Below are positions 1 to 5,726 of a DNA stretch of 7,383 nt, one piece after another. Position numbers and translations under genes: made by a program. The notes below the pieces were generated by a model. It made no database searches, had not been told where the DNA came from, and saw nothing but the letters and a program-made list of their open reading frames with translations. The stretch's first letter is position 1, and every line of letters starts with the position of its first letter. Source of the stretch: Anaerolinea sp. (GTDB taxonomy: Bacteria; Chloroflexota; Anaerolineae; Anaerolineales; Villigracilaceae); assembly GCA_020720965.1 (NCBI GenBank), contig DYNS01000142.1:1-7383 (forward strand), given 5' to 3'.

Positions 1-781
1 TTTGAAAAGCAGGGGAAGCGAGGATGTTGTTGAGGGTCATTGCCAGGGTGCTGCGGTCTTTGGTGGAGAAGAAACTTTCCACCGGGAAGGCGCCGAGCTT
101 TTCAAAGGGCGGGGTCTGCACCTGAAGGATGAGTTCGGTCAGGTCGAGGGGTTGGTTTTGGCTCCAGGCGTTTTCAAAGATGTTGGCGAGCAGGATGTGT
201 TCGCGGGAGCGGAGGGGGTCTACATCGCTGTAGCCGACCAAGCCAAGCAGGGCGGTGACGGTGCTGGAGATTTTTTCGCGCAGAATTTCACGGTTGCCCT
301 CCCAGGGCAGGTCTGGGGCTTGCAGGGAGGAAAGGACGCTGATGCGGAGGCCGGCATCGGAGCCGGGGGTGTACACGCTGAATTGGGCGGCGTTGCTGAG
401 GGCGCGGATATGTTCTGGTTGGATGTGCCATTCTTGCAGCCCGTTGCGCCATTGGGTGGCGGTCTCTTGCGAGGCTTGTTCCAGGCTTTTGCCTTGTCGG
501 CGCAGGGTGTCGGAATCGAGCCAGGGGGCAAAATCTTGCGGGGCGAGGTTGGGGAAGTGCAGGAGCAGGTTGGTCAGGTCGCCTTTGGGGTCGATGATGA
601 GGGCAGGGATGCCTTGCAGAGCGGCTTCTTCCATCAGAGTGATGCACAAGCCGGTCTTGCCGGAGCCTGTCATACCGGTAATGACGGCGTGTGTGGTTAG
701 GTCGGCAGGGTCGTAGCGCAGGGGCTGTTGGCTTGCCTGGGCGTTGTTCAGGTCAAAGTGTCGTCCGAGGTAGAAGGGCAT
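1..781 (-). CDS. HerA-like / DUF87 family ATPase, N-terminal 260 residues (runs off left edge)
   Basis: This reading frame has no stop before the left edge, so only residues 1-260 are visible. It begins MPFYLGRHFDL and carries a Walker A P-loop, GMTGSGKT at residues 36-43, on a strand preceded by THAVIT (30-35). A second strand, LIIDPKGD (61-68), matches the post-P-loop strand of DUF87/HerA-type ATPases, which belong to the FtsK/HerA motor superfamily. The Walker B, arginine finger and C-terminus lie outside the window. Family members are typically several hundred residues longer and are proposed to move or remodel DNA or protein-nucleic acid complexes; the substrate of this subgroup is not known to me. 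The ATG at 781-779 is chosen because the only in-frame extension reaches a TAA at 826-824 without a good start codon. No Shine-Dalgarno is visible; the leader is almost pure pyrimidine. It follows the SQR unit but is separated by a hairpin, so it is probably a separate transcription unit. ATPase class is confident; cellular role is unknown. Confidence 0.85.
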   Translation of the reverse strand, partial: MPFYLGRHFDLNNAQASQQPLRYDPADLTTHAVITGMTGSGKTGLCITLMEEAALQGIPALIIDPKGDLTNLLLHFPNLAPQDFAPWLDSDTLRRQGKSLEQASQETATQWRNGLQEWHIQPEHIRALSNAAQFSVYTPGSDAGLRISVLSSLQAPDLPWEGNREILREKISSTVTALLGLVGYSDVDPLRSREHILLANIFENAWSQNQPLDLTELILQVQTPPFEKLGAFPVESFFSTKDRSTLAMTLNNILASPAFQ

Positions 782-782
782 A

Positions 783-816
783 GGGAGGTTGGGGGGAATG
801 GGAGGCGGGAGGGGGG
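783..816 (+). other. Potential G-quadruplex motif directly upstream of the ATPase start
   Basis: On the plus strand there are five runs of at least three G (783-785, 791-796, 800-802, 807-809, 811-816) separated by loops of 1 to 5 bases, which satisfies the usual G3+N1-7 rule; another GGG follows at 821-823. The plus strand is the template strand for the ATPase gene, so the mRNA leader is C-rich rather than G-rich. The tract sits exactly where a Shine-Dalgarno would be expected. Whether it folds in vivo is unknown. Confidence 0.5.
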
Positions 817-922
817 TATTGGGTTATTTTTATCATAATTTGAAGGATTGGGGGATAGGATGAGGGTCGGGATGGTTGTTGTATAACGAACATCTCTTAC
901 TCTCTGCCTCTTCTAACGAACA

Positions 923-955
923 AAACTCCCCTCTCCAACCGGGAGAGGGGAGTTT
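923..955 (-). terminator. Hairpin terminator after the SQR-small ORF unit
   Basis: A perfect 14-bp stem (923-936 with 942-955) closes a 5-base loop. Read on the minus strand it ends in GGGGAGTTTTGTTCG, a short T-rich tail, and it lies 28 bases after the small ORF stop. This fits a factor-independent terminator of the SQR unit. The tail is not a long T run, so it may be modest, and the stem sequence (CTCCCCTCTCC) is also of the type found as dispersed palindromes in many genomes. Confidence 0.65.
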
Positions 956-983
956 GACTTCTGTCACTGACCACTACCTGCCC

Positions 984-1109
984 TTAGCGCCACTTGCTTT
1001 GTACGGCTACGGTGTAAACCTTCACATTCAGCACGATGAAGCGCCAGAGTTGATAGATTTTGCAGTTCATCCAAAATTTTTCGGCTTTAGAAAATTCTTG
1101 TTCGTTCAT
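984..1109 (-). CDS. Small ORF of 41 residues downstream of SQR, unknown function
   Basis: ATG at 1109-1107 to TAA at 986-984 encodes 41 residues, beginning MNEQEFSKAEKFW and ending AVQSKWR. An AAAGGAA Shine-Dalgarno (1116-1122) lies 6 bases before the ATG, and the SQR stop is only 18 bases upstream; a hairpin terminator follows 28 bases after the stop. Start, ribosome binding site, stop and terminator are all placed as in a real last gene of an operon. The protein has a charged N-terminal stretch (residues 2-11), one cysteine (Cys16), and a hydrophobic, aromatic segment at about residues 18-36 (containing IYQLWRFIVL) interrupted by Arg, Asn and Lys. That looks like an amphipathic or membrane-surface element more than a clean transmembrane helix. 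It does not resemble CydX in the parts I remember. I do not recognise the family. A role as a partner of the preceding membrane flavoprotein is inference from position only. Confidence 0.68.
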   Translation of the reverse strand: MNEQEFSKAEKFWMNCKIYQLWRFIVLNVKVYTVAVQSKWR

Positions 1110-1127
1110 GGCAAATTCCTTTGGGGG

Positions 1128-2567
1128 TTATTCGGGGATGAGAGTCCAGCCGGGCAGGGCTTTGAACTTCCAGATGAAGGTGTAGTGGAGCATGAATTTC
1201 ATCCATGCGCCGCTTAAGCCCATCTCCAGGTGAGAGATGAAGAGGTCGCGTCCGTATTCGTTTTTGTACTGGGTGCGGTTCGGCACTACCGGGCGCATGA
1301 CAATCGTCACGGCGTTGCCGTCCCACAGGTTATCGCCCATGCTGGCGATGCAGGCGGCGACCATTTCGGTCATGCGCTCGCTGTGACTCATCTCGCGCCC
1401 GTTGAGCAGGTCTACCAGGTTCATGGCGACCACCCGCCCAACCATGCCGCTGACCATGCCGGTACGCGGCGGGGCGGCGGCGATGAGCAAGCCGTTTTTG
1501 TTGGTAAAAGGCTTGCTGATGGGTCCGGGAGGCGCAAAAGCAATCCCTGCCGAAAAGACGTTGGGGAAGGATGGGTTCTGATATTTGGCGGGCCAGGCTT
1601 CGGGGGTTGCGGCAAGTTCCGGGTAGGGCAGCCCGTATTTACCATCTACCAGCACAAACCCGGCAGGGTTCACCATTTTGGAAGCGAGGTCGCTGCCATC
1701 TTTGCCCACATATTTGAAAGGCTGCCCCTTGAATTGTGGGATGAGCATGGAGAAGTCGAACTCGCTGATGCCTTCTTCGCCCTCGTAATTTTGCCAGTGA
1801 ATTTTGCCTGCCTCCACGCTGGTTACGCCGCTCTGCACCTGATAGCGGATGCCATGGTCGTTGAAAACGGCTTTGATGAATTCATCACTCTTCATCACAT
1901 GCCCGTTGCGTTTAATTTGAACTCCGTTTACGCCAAAATCTCCCAGGGCGGGTTCGTTGGAGAGCCACAGAATATCGGCGTTTTCGCGCACGCCTTTTTT
2001 TACCAGGTCTTTGTGAACGTTGATGATGTATTCAAATGCCGCGCCCTGACAGGTTGCGCCGGGATGCCCGGTTCCGATGACGATTTTGACTTTTTCGCCC
2101 TTCTTCATGCGCTCCACCAGTTCCAGGTAGGCATCCCGCGCTTTGACGGCGTGCGGCAGGGAGCAGATGGAGTGGGTGAAGCCGTTTTCCGGTCCCAAGC
2201 CGGGGGTTCCGGCAAAGTTCAGCAGGGGTCCGGGAGCGATGACGAGGTAGTCGTAATCCAGACGGACTTCTTTGCCGGTGCCGACTTCCTCGCCCAGAAC
2301 AAATTGCTCTCCGGCTTCGGGGTGAATTTCTTTGGCGGCGGCATGGACAAACTTGACGTTTACCCGGTCGTATACCGGTTTCAGTTTGAAGATGGTGTCT
2401 TCCGGTTTCATGTGACCAATCCCGACCCAGACCCAGGAGGGGACGTAGCCGAAGACATCCCTATTGCTGATGACGGTGATTTCGTGCTTTTTGCCGAGTT
2501 TGGTGCCAAGATACAGGGCGGTAGTGTGCCCGGCAAACCCTGCCCCAATGATTACAACTTTTGCCAT
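1128..2567 (-). CDS. sqr: Sulfide:quinone oxidoreductase-like FAD flavoprotein
   Basis: A 479-residue flavoprotein of the two-dinucleotide-fold family. Residues 4-14 give the FAD-binding GxGxxG motif (GAGFAG, 8-13) and YDYLVIAPG (105-113) is the second FAD motif. Three cysteines sit where SQR enzymes have them: Cys135 (SICS), Cys173 (GATCQGA) and Cys406 (AACIASMGD); the last two match the pair that carries the catalytic trisulfide or disulfide beside the flavin. NVFSAGIAFAPP (336-347) and PRTGMVSGM (367-375) are also SQR-like. The C-terminal 30 residues (MGLSGAWMKFML and on) form an amphipathic, aromatic helix suited to monotopic membrane attachment. Expected reaction: sulfide oxidised to polysulfide, electrons passed through FAD to quinone. 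The start at 2567 is chosen over an in-frame upstream start because it begins the FAD fold (MAKVVIIG) and has GAGGAG 7-8 bases before it; longer versions would overlap the terminator and cydB. It follows cydAB behind a terminator. The SQR subtype is unassigned; other FAD-dependent sulfur oxidoreductases (flavocytochrome c-like) remain possible. Confidence 0.82.
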   Translation of the reverse strand: MAKVVIIGAGFAGHTTALYLGTKLGKKHEITVISNRDVFGYVPSWVWVGIGHMKPEDTIFKLKPVYDRVNVKFVHAAAKEIHPEAGEQFVLGEEVGTGKEVRLDYDYLVIAPGPLLNFAGTPGLGPENGFTHSICSLPHAVKARDAYLELVERMKKGEKVKIVIGTGHPGATCQGAAFEYIINVHKDLVKKGVRENADILWLSNEPALGDFGVNGVQIKRNGHVMKSDEFIKAVFNDHGIRYQVQSGVTSVEAGKIHWQNYEGEEGISEFDFSMLIPQFKGQPFKYVGKDGSDLASKMVNPAGFVLVDGKYGLPYPELAATPEAWPAKYQNPSFPNVFSAGIAFAPPGPISKPFTNKNGLLIAAAPPRTGMVSGMVGRVVAMNLVDLLNGREMSHSERMTEMVAACIASMGDNLWDGNAVTIVMRPVVPNRTQYKNEYGRDLFISHLEMGLSGAWMKFMLHYTFIWKFKALPGWTLIPE

Positions 2568-2571
2568 GCTT

Positions 2572-2580
2572 GCTCTCCTC
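2572..2580 (-). promoter_or_regulatory. Shine-Dalgarno that fixes the SQR start
   Basis: On the minus strand GAGGAGAGC precedes the ATG at 2567 with about 7 bases between AGGAG and the start codon. It supports the 479-residue start. In the 82 bases between this gene and the upstream terminator I find no convincing -35/-10 pair, so expression may depend on read-through or on a non-consensus promoter. Confidence 0.7.
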
Positions 2581-2649
2581 TTTTCTGATAAAAAATTGAT
2601 ATTTGGATGATTTCTGCCCAAAAAGGATACATTGTGATTTATCGAACAA

Positions 2650-2679
2650 AAAAGCCCCAGGCTTGTGCCTGGGGCTTTT
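2650..2679 (-). terminator. Strong intrinsic terminator after cydB
   Basis: A perfect 13-bp stem (2650-2662 with 2667-2679; core GCCCCAGGC / GCCTGGGGC) with a TTGT-type 4-base loop. On the minus strand the stem runs directly into TTTTTTGTTCG. It begins 3 bases after the cydB stop codon. This is a textbook factor-independent terminator for the rrf2-cydA-cydB operon and separates it from the SQR gene. Confidence 0.92.
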
Positions 2680-2682
2680 GGT

Positions 2683-3735
2683 TTAGTAAACCAGCGATTT
2701 TTTATCGGTGCTAATGCGCTTGCGGAACATCCAGTAGGTCCAGCCCTGGTAGGCGAGGACGATGGGGACGAAGATGAGCGCCACAACCGACATGACGGTG
2801 AGGGTGTATTGCGAGGAGGAGGCGTTGTAGATGGTCAGGTTCCAAGCCGGGTTGAGGCTGGAAATCATCACGTTGGGGAACATCATCAAGAAGAAGGTGA
2901 TTTGGGTGAAGACGATGTTAAGGGCGACCATGATGAATGCCCAGCCTTCGCGCTTCTGGTTGATGAAGTATCCAGCCGTCAGCAGGGTGGCGACAGCGGC
3001 AACCGGGGCGATGCCGGGGTCGATGATGTTGCGTCCGTAGAATCCGGTGATGTAGGTGTAAACGCCGAGGGCGAGGTAAACGACTACTGCCACAATCCAC
3101 AGGGTTTTGGAGAGGGCTGCCACTTTATCGTGCAGTTTGCCCTTTTCCAACTTGAGGCTGAGGAAGTTGGCACCGTGCAGGAGGAAGACGGCTACGGTGG
3201 CGAGTCCGCCGAGCAGACCGTAGGGGTTGAGCAGGCTGAGGGTGACTCCCAGACCGTTAGGCAGCCAGGCGGGGACGACATAGTTCATGTCTTCGCCAAT
3301 CGGCACGCCCTGGGCGAGGTTGGCAAAGGCGGTGCCGAGCAGGAGCGGGACGAGGAAGGAGCCGATGGCAATCATCCAGTCGAAGCGGTTGCGCCAGGCG
3401 GGGTTGGAGTCTTTGGAGCGGTATTCAAAGGAGATGCCGCGAATGATGAGACCAACCAGGAGCAGGAAGAGCGCCAGGTAGAAGCCGCTGAACATGGTGG
3501 CGTACCAGTGCGGGAAGGCGGCAAAGGTTGCGCCCCCGGCGGTGAGCAGCCAGACTTCGTTGCCATCCCAGGTGGAGCCGATGGTGTTGATGATGGCGCG
3601 GCGTTCTTCGTCTTTTTTGCCTACAAAGGGCATGAGCATTCCTACGCCGAAGTCGAAGCCTTCCAGGAAGAAGAAGCCAATCCACAGAACGGCGACCAGG
3701 ATGAACCACAGAATTTGGAGAAATTCGTAAGACAT
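2683..3735 (-). CDS. cydB: Cytochrome bd quinol oxidase subunit II (CydB)
   Basis: A 350-residue polytopic membrane protein, about the length of the family (E. coli CydB is 379). The first segment WIGFFFLEGFDFGVGML (18-34) and the block STWDGNEVWLLTAGGATFAA (54-73) are hallmark CydB sequences; Asp57 matches E. coli Asp58, implicated in the proton pathway. RNRFDWMIAIGSFLVPLLLG and FMMFPNV-type segments (about 115-135 and 284-290) also align with the known protein, and it ends in a short basic tail (RKRISTDKKSLVY). CydB binds no haem but is the structural pair of CydA in the inner membrane, helping to form the haem-binding dimer that reduces oxygen to water with quinol electrons. Start ATG at 3735 has AGGAG 7 bases upstream. 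It begins 12 bases after cydA stops, so the two are co-transcribed and probably translated together. No cydX-like small ORF follows before the terminator. Confidence 0.97.
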   Translation of the reverse strand: MSYEFLQILWFILVAVLWIGFFFLEGFDFGVGMLMPFVGKKDEERRAIINTIGSTWDGNEVWLLTAGGATFAAFPHWYATMFSGFYLALFLLLVGLIIRGISFEYRSKDSNPAWRNRFDWMIAIGSFLVPLLLGTAFANLAQGVPIGEDMNYVVPAWLPNGLGVTLSLLNPYGLLGGLATVAVFLLHGANFLSLKLEKGKLHDKVAALSKTLWIVAVVVYLALGVYTYITGFYGRNIIDPGIAPVAAVATLLTAGYFINQKREGWAFIMVALNIVFTQITFFLMMFPNVMISSLNPAWNLTIYNASSSQYTLTVMSVVALIFVPIVLAYQGWTYWMFRKRISTDKKSLVY

Positions 3736-3747
3736 TTCTTTACTCCT

Positions 3748-5139
3748 TTAGTCTTGCGCGCCAACCAGAGCGGGGGCAACATCCACCGATTCGTGCATGG
3801 CAGCATCGGGACCGGCTTTGGCGTATTTGAGCATGAGTTTGACCATCGCTACGGCGAGGGAGCCGTAAACTGCCGTGTAGCCAATCAGCGAAATCCACAG
3901 GTCGAGGGCGGTCAGGTTGGGGGAGACGGCATCCTGTACTTTGAGAAGCCCGTACACAATCCAGGGTTGGCGACCCATTTCGGTCAAAATCCAGCCGCTG
4001 GCGTTGGCGGAGTAGGGCAGGATGAGAGCGCCGAAGGGGACGAGTTTCATCCATTTGGCGTTTTCGTAGTTCTTTTGGCGGGTGGCGTACAGGAACCAGG
4101 CGGAAGCGCCCATCATGATAAAGCCGAATGCCATCATTACGCGGAATGCCCAGTAGGTGACGACCATCAGCGGGATGTAGTCGCCGGGTCCATATTGGGC
4201 GGTGTATTCTTCTTGCAGTTGGTTCACGCCTTTTACTTCGCAGTCGAAGTTGTTGCAGGCGAGGAAGCTCATGGCATAGGGGATGCGGATGGACCAGATT
4301 TCCTGCTTACCGGTCAGGTCGCCGATGGTGAGCAGGGAGAAGGAGGCGGGTTGTTCGGTTTCCCAAACGGCTTCCAGGGCTGCCAGTTTCATCGGTTGGG
4401 CTTCGTACATATACTGACCCATTTCGTGACCGCCGAGGAAGACGAAGGTGCTGGCGATGAGCCCCACCAAAGCGCCGATGTGGAAGGAGCGCTTGAAGAA
4501 GGCGACATTTTGCTTGCGGACGAGGTGCCAGGCGCTGACTGCCAGAATGAGGAAGGCTGCCATTGTCAAGCCATCCGCCAGGGTGTGCCAGACGAAAATC
4601 CAGGCTTTGGGGTTGCTGATGACGGCGAAGAAATCCACCATTTCGGCGCGTCCGGTGACGGTGTTGATTTCATAGCCGACCGGGTGCTGCATCCAGCCAT
4701 TGGCGATGAGAATCCACACGGCGGAAAGGTTGGAGCCGATGGCGGCGAGCCAGATGGAGGCGAGGTGTACTTTTTCAGGTATTTTGCCTTCGCCAAAAAT
4801 CCACACGCCCAGGAAGGTGCTTTCCATGAAGAAGGCGAGCAGGGCTTCAATGGCGAGGGGCGCGCCGAAAATATCGCCCACGAAGCGGCTGTAACCGCTC
4901 CAGTTCATACCGAACTGGAATTCTTGCACAATGCCGGTGACAACGCCGATGGCAAAGTTGATGAGGAACAATTTGCCCCAGAACTTCGTCTGTTTTTTCC
5001 AGGTTTCGTCTTTGGTCTGGTAGTAGCGGGTCTGAAAATAGGCCACAAACCAGCCCAAGCCCAGGGTGAGCGGGACAAAGAGCCAGTGGTAGATGGTAGT
5101 AAGACCAAACTGCCACCTTGAGAGGGTAAGGACATCCAT
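3748..5139 (-). CDS. cydA: Cytochrome bd quinol oxidase subunit I (CydA), short Q-loop type
   Basis: A 463-residue membrane subunit holding haems b558, b595 and d. All key residues are present: His18 (E. coli His19), Glu98 and Glu106 (Glu99, Glu107), His185 (His186, b558 ligand), Met335 in FRVM (Met393, b558 ligand), and the GRQPW signature at 389-393. The Q loop start QPMKLAALEA (248-257) keeps Lys251 and Glu256, the quinol-site pair. At 463 residues rather than about 520, the C-terminal insertion of the Q loop is missing, so this is the short Q-loop class common outside Proteobacteria. Odd feature: Cys295 and Cys300 (ACNNFDC) lie in the shortened loop on the external face and could form a disulfide. 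The enzyme oxidises quinol and reduces oxygen with high affinity, without pumping protons. ATG at 5139 has GAAGGAGA 7 bases upstream; only 24 bases separate it from the upstream regulator gene, so it has no room for its own promoter there. The acidic C-terminal tail after residue 440 is poorly conserved. Confidence 0.97.
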   Translation of the reverse strand: MDVLTLSRWQFGLTTIYHWLFVPLTLGLGWFVAYFQTRYYQTKDETWKKQTKFWGKLFLINFAIGVVTGIVQEFQFGMNWSGYSRFVGDIFGAPLAIEALLAFFMESTFLGVWIFGEGKIPEKVHLASIWLAAIGSNLSAVWILIANGWMQHPVGYEINTVTGRAEMVDFFAVISNPKAWIFVWHTLADGLTMAAFLILAVSAWHLVRKQNVAFFKRSFHIGALVGLIASTFVFLGGHEMGQYMYEAQPMKLAALEAVWETEQPASFSLLTIGDLTGKQEIWSIRIPYAMSFLACNNFDCEVKGVNQLQEEYTAQYGPGDYIPLMVVTYWAFRVMMAFGFIMMGASAWFLYATRQKNYENAKWMKLVPFGALILPYSANASGWILTEMGRQPWIVYGLLKVQDAVSPNLTALDLWISLIGYTAVYGSLAVAMVKLMLKYAKAGPDAAMHESVDVAPALVGAQD

Positions 5140-5163
5140 AACGCTTCTCCTTCAAACAAAAAA

Positions 5164-5622
5164 TTAGGGTTGAAGAACAGAGATTGGTGAAACATACAGA
5201 AGGGCGCGTTGCGCTTCTTCTGCCAATTCCCGAAAGTTGATGGCGTTCATCTCTCGCACCATCGCCGCCTGCACGCGCCCCCATTTGGAGCGCACCGGGC
5301 AGTAGGCGCTGAAGGGACAATCGGCATCCCGCCCGGTTGCCAGACATTCCGAAAGGTAGAAGGGTCCTTCAAAGACCTCCACCACCTCCCGCAGGGAGAT
5401 GCTTGCCGGGTCGCGGGGCAGGCTCAAGCCGCCATCCCGCCCCGGAAAGGTGAGAACCAGCCCTGCCTGTGCCAACTGCGCCACAATCCGTCCCATAAAA
5501 GACTTGGGGATTTGCATCTCCTGCTGTATTTCTGCCGAAGAAGAACGCGCGGTTTCGCCTCGTTTCGCAAGGGCGAGCACCACGCGCACAGCATAGTCGG
5601 TTTGGCGGTTGATTTTCAGCAT
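5164..5622 (-). CDS. Rrf2-family Fe-S transcriptional regulator
   Basis: A 152-residue protein of Rrf2 length and layout. The start MLKINRQTDYAVRVVLALAK is the typical first helix; the winged helix-turn-helix follows (SAEIQQEMQIPKSFMGRIVA, 29-48, recognition region) with the wing at GLVLTFPGRDGGLSL (54-68). A DPASISLREVVEVFEGP segment (71-87) leads into three cysteines, Cys93, Cys102 and Cys108 (C-x8-C-x5-C), the position that ligates an Fe-S cluster in NsrR, IscR and RsrR. The family senses NO, oxygen, iron-sulfur status or redox. I chose the ATG at 5622 rather than the upstream in-frame start at 5700: the extra 26 residues do not belong to the Rrf2 fold, and an AAAGG lies 4 bases before 5622. 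The gene is first in the operon with cydA and cydB, so it most likely regulates them and itself; an inverted repeat covers its candidate promoter and ribosome binding site. Exact subfamily (NsrR, IscR, other) cannot be assigned from sequence alone. Confidence 0.93.
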   Translation of the reverse strand: MLKINRQTDYAVRVVLALAKRGETARSSSAEIQQEMQIPKSFMGRIVAQLAQAGLVLTFPGRDGGLSLPRDPASISLREVVEVFEGPFYLSECLATGRDADCPFSAYCPVRSKWGRVQAAMVREMNAINFRELAEEAQRALLYVSPISVLQP

Positions 5623-5624
5623 AA

Positions 5625-5668
5625 AACCTTTACAAGACAAGTAAATGATTACCGATATTGTAAAGGTT
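5625..5668. repeat. Widely spaced 11-bp inverted repeat over the rrf2 -10 box and ribosome binding site
   Basis: The arms AACCTTTACAA (5625-5635) and TTGTAAAGGTT (5658-5668) are exact reverse complements, 22 bases apart and 33 bp centre to centre, about three helical turns. The downstream arm (minus-strand view) includes the AAAGG Shine-Dalgarno of the Rrf2 gene; the upstream arm overlaps the candidate -10 box. A shorter, nested match TTTAC(N7)GTAAA lies at 5630-5646. This could be a pair of operator half-sites for autoregulation, or, if transcription starts upstream of 5668, an RNA hairpin hiding the ribosome binding site. Confidence 0.6.
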
Positions 5669-5686
5669 AGGGTGGGTGTCACACAA
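5657..5686 (-). promoter_or_regulatory. Candidate promoter for the rrf2-cydAB operon
   Basis: On the minus strand TTGTGT (5686-5681) and TACAAT (5662-5657) form a sigma-70-like pair with an 18-base spacer; TACAAT is one base from the consensus -10 box but the -35 is weak. It would start transcription around 5650, some 28 bases before the rrf2 ATG. A second -10-like element, TATACT (5708-5703), has no recognisable -35. Tentative. Confidence 0.4.
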
Positions 5687-5701
5687 TCGCGGAATGTCAC
5701 A
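5677..5701. repeat. 18-bp-period direct repeat of TGTCACA
   Basis: TGTCACA occurs at 5677-5683 and 5695-5701 on the plus strand (TGTGACA on the minus). The period of 18 bp is between one and two helical turns. It lies next to the candidate -35. The half-site resembles CRP/FNR-type TGTGA, but the copies are direct rather than inverted, so the regulator is unknown. Confidence 0.4.
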
Positions 5702-5709
5702 AAGTATAC

Positions 5710-5723
5710 CTGACATTCGTCAG
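5710..5723. promoter_or_regulatory. Compact palindrome CTGAC-N4-GTCAG upstream of the rrf2 promoter
   Basis: Perfect 5-bp arms CTGAC (5710-5714) and GTCAG (5719-5723) around ATTC. It directly abuts the TATACT element. Size and symmetry suit a dimeric regulator, but 5-bp arms can also arise by chance. Confidence 0.35.
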
Positions 5724-5726
5724 ATG

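Larger units (their letters stand above)
782..983. other. Intergenic region between the small ORF and the HerA-like ATPase
   Basis: About 200 bases without a convincing gene. It holds the hairpin at 923-955, a 9-base direct repeat TAACGAACA (plus strand, 884-892 and 914-922), an AT-rich patch (824-841), and a G-rich plus-strand tract at 783-823. On the minus strand TATGAT within the AT-rich patch resembles a -10 box for the ATPase gene, but I see no matching -35, so the promoter is not called. Confidence 0.6.

Noticed and set aside
2..700. 232-codon open frame on the plus strand at the left edge
   Set aside because: Antisense to the P-loop ATPase, whose Walker A motif is clear on the minus strand.
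876..1217. 113-codon open frame on the plus strand
   Set aside because: It runs through a hairpin, the small minus-strand ORF and the end of SQR, with no Shine-Dalgarno or domain.
1230..2588. 452-codon open frame on the plus strand over SQR
   Set aside because: Codon-aligned antisense shadow of the flavoprotein, with no recognisable domain and no ribosome binding site.
2568..2786. 73-residue N-terminal extension of SQR
   Set aside because: It would overlap the cydB end and the terminator, looks non-coding (Ser/Pro-rich then terminator-derived), and the internal ATG at 2567 begins the FAD fold with a good Shine-Dalgarno.
2665..5121. 818-codon open frame on the plus strand across cydB and cydA
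   Set aside because: It is the exact codon-on-codon antisense of two certain genes in the same phase, its product is a low-complexity G/E/D/H-rich string with no domain, and it starts inside the terminator. It is a by-product of codon bias.
2683..5139. Search for a CydX/CydS-like small subunit in the cyd operon
   Set aside because: cydA and cydB are 12 bases apart and the terminator begins 3 bases after cydB, leaving no space; the 41-residue ORF after SQR lacks the CydX N-terminal pattern.
5623..5700. 26-residue N-terminal extension of the Rrf2 protein
   Set aside because: Rrf2 proteins begin at the MLKI-type helix; the extension covers the promoter region and its repeats.
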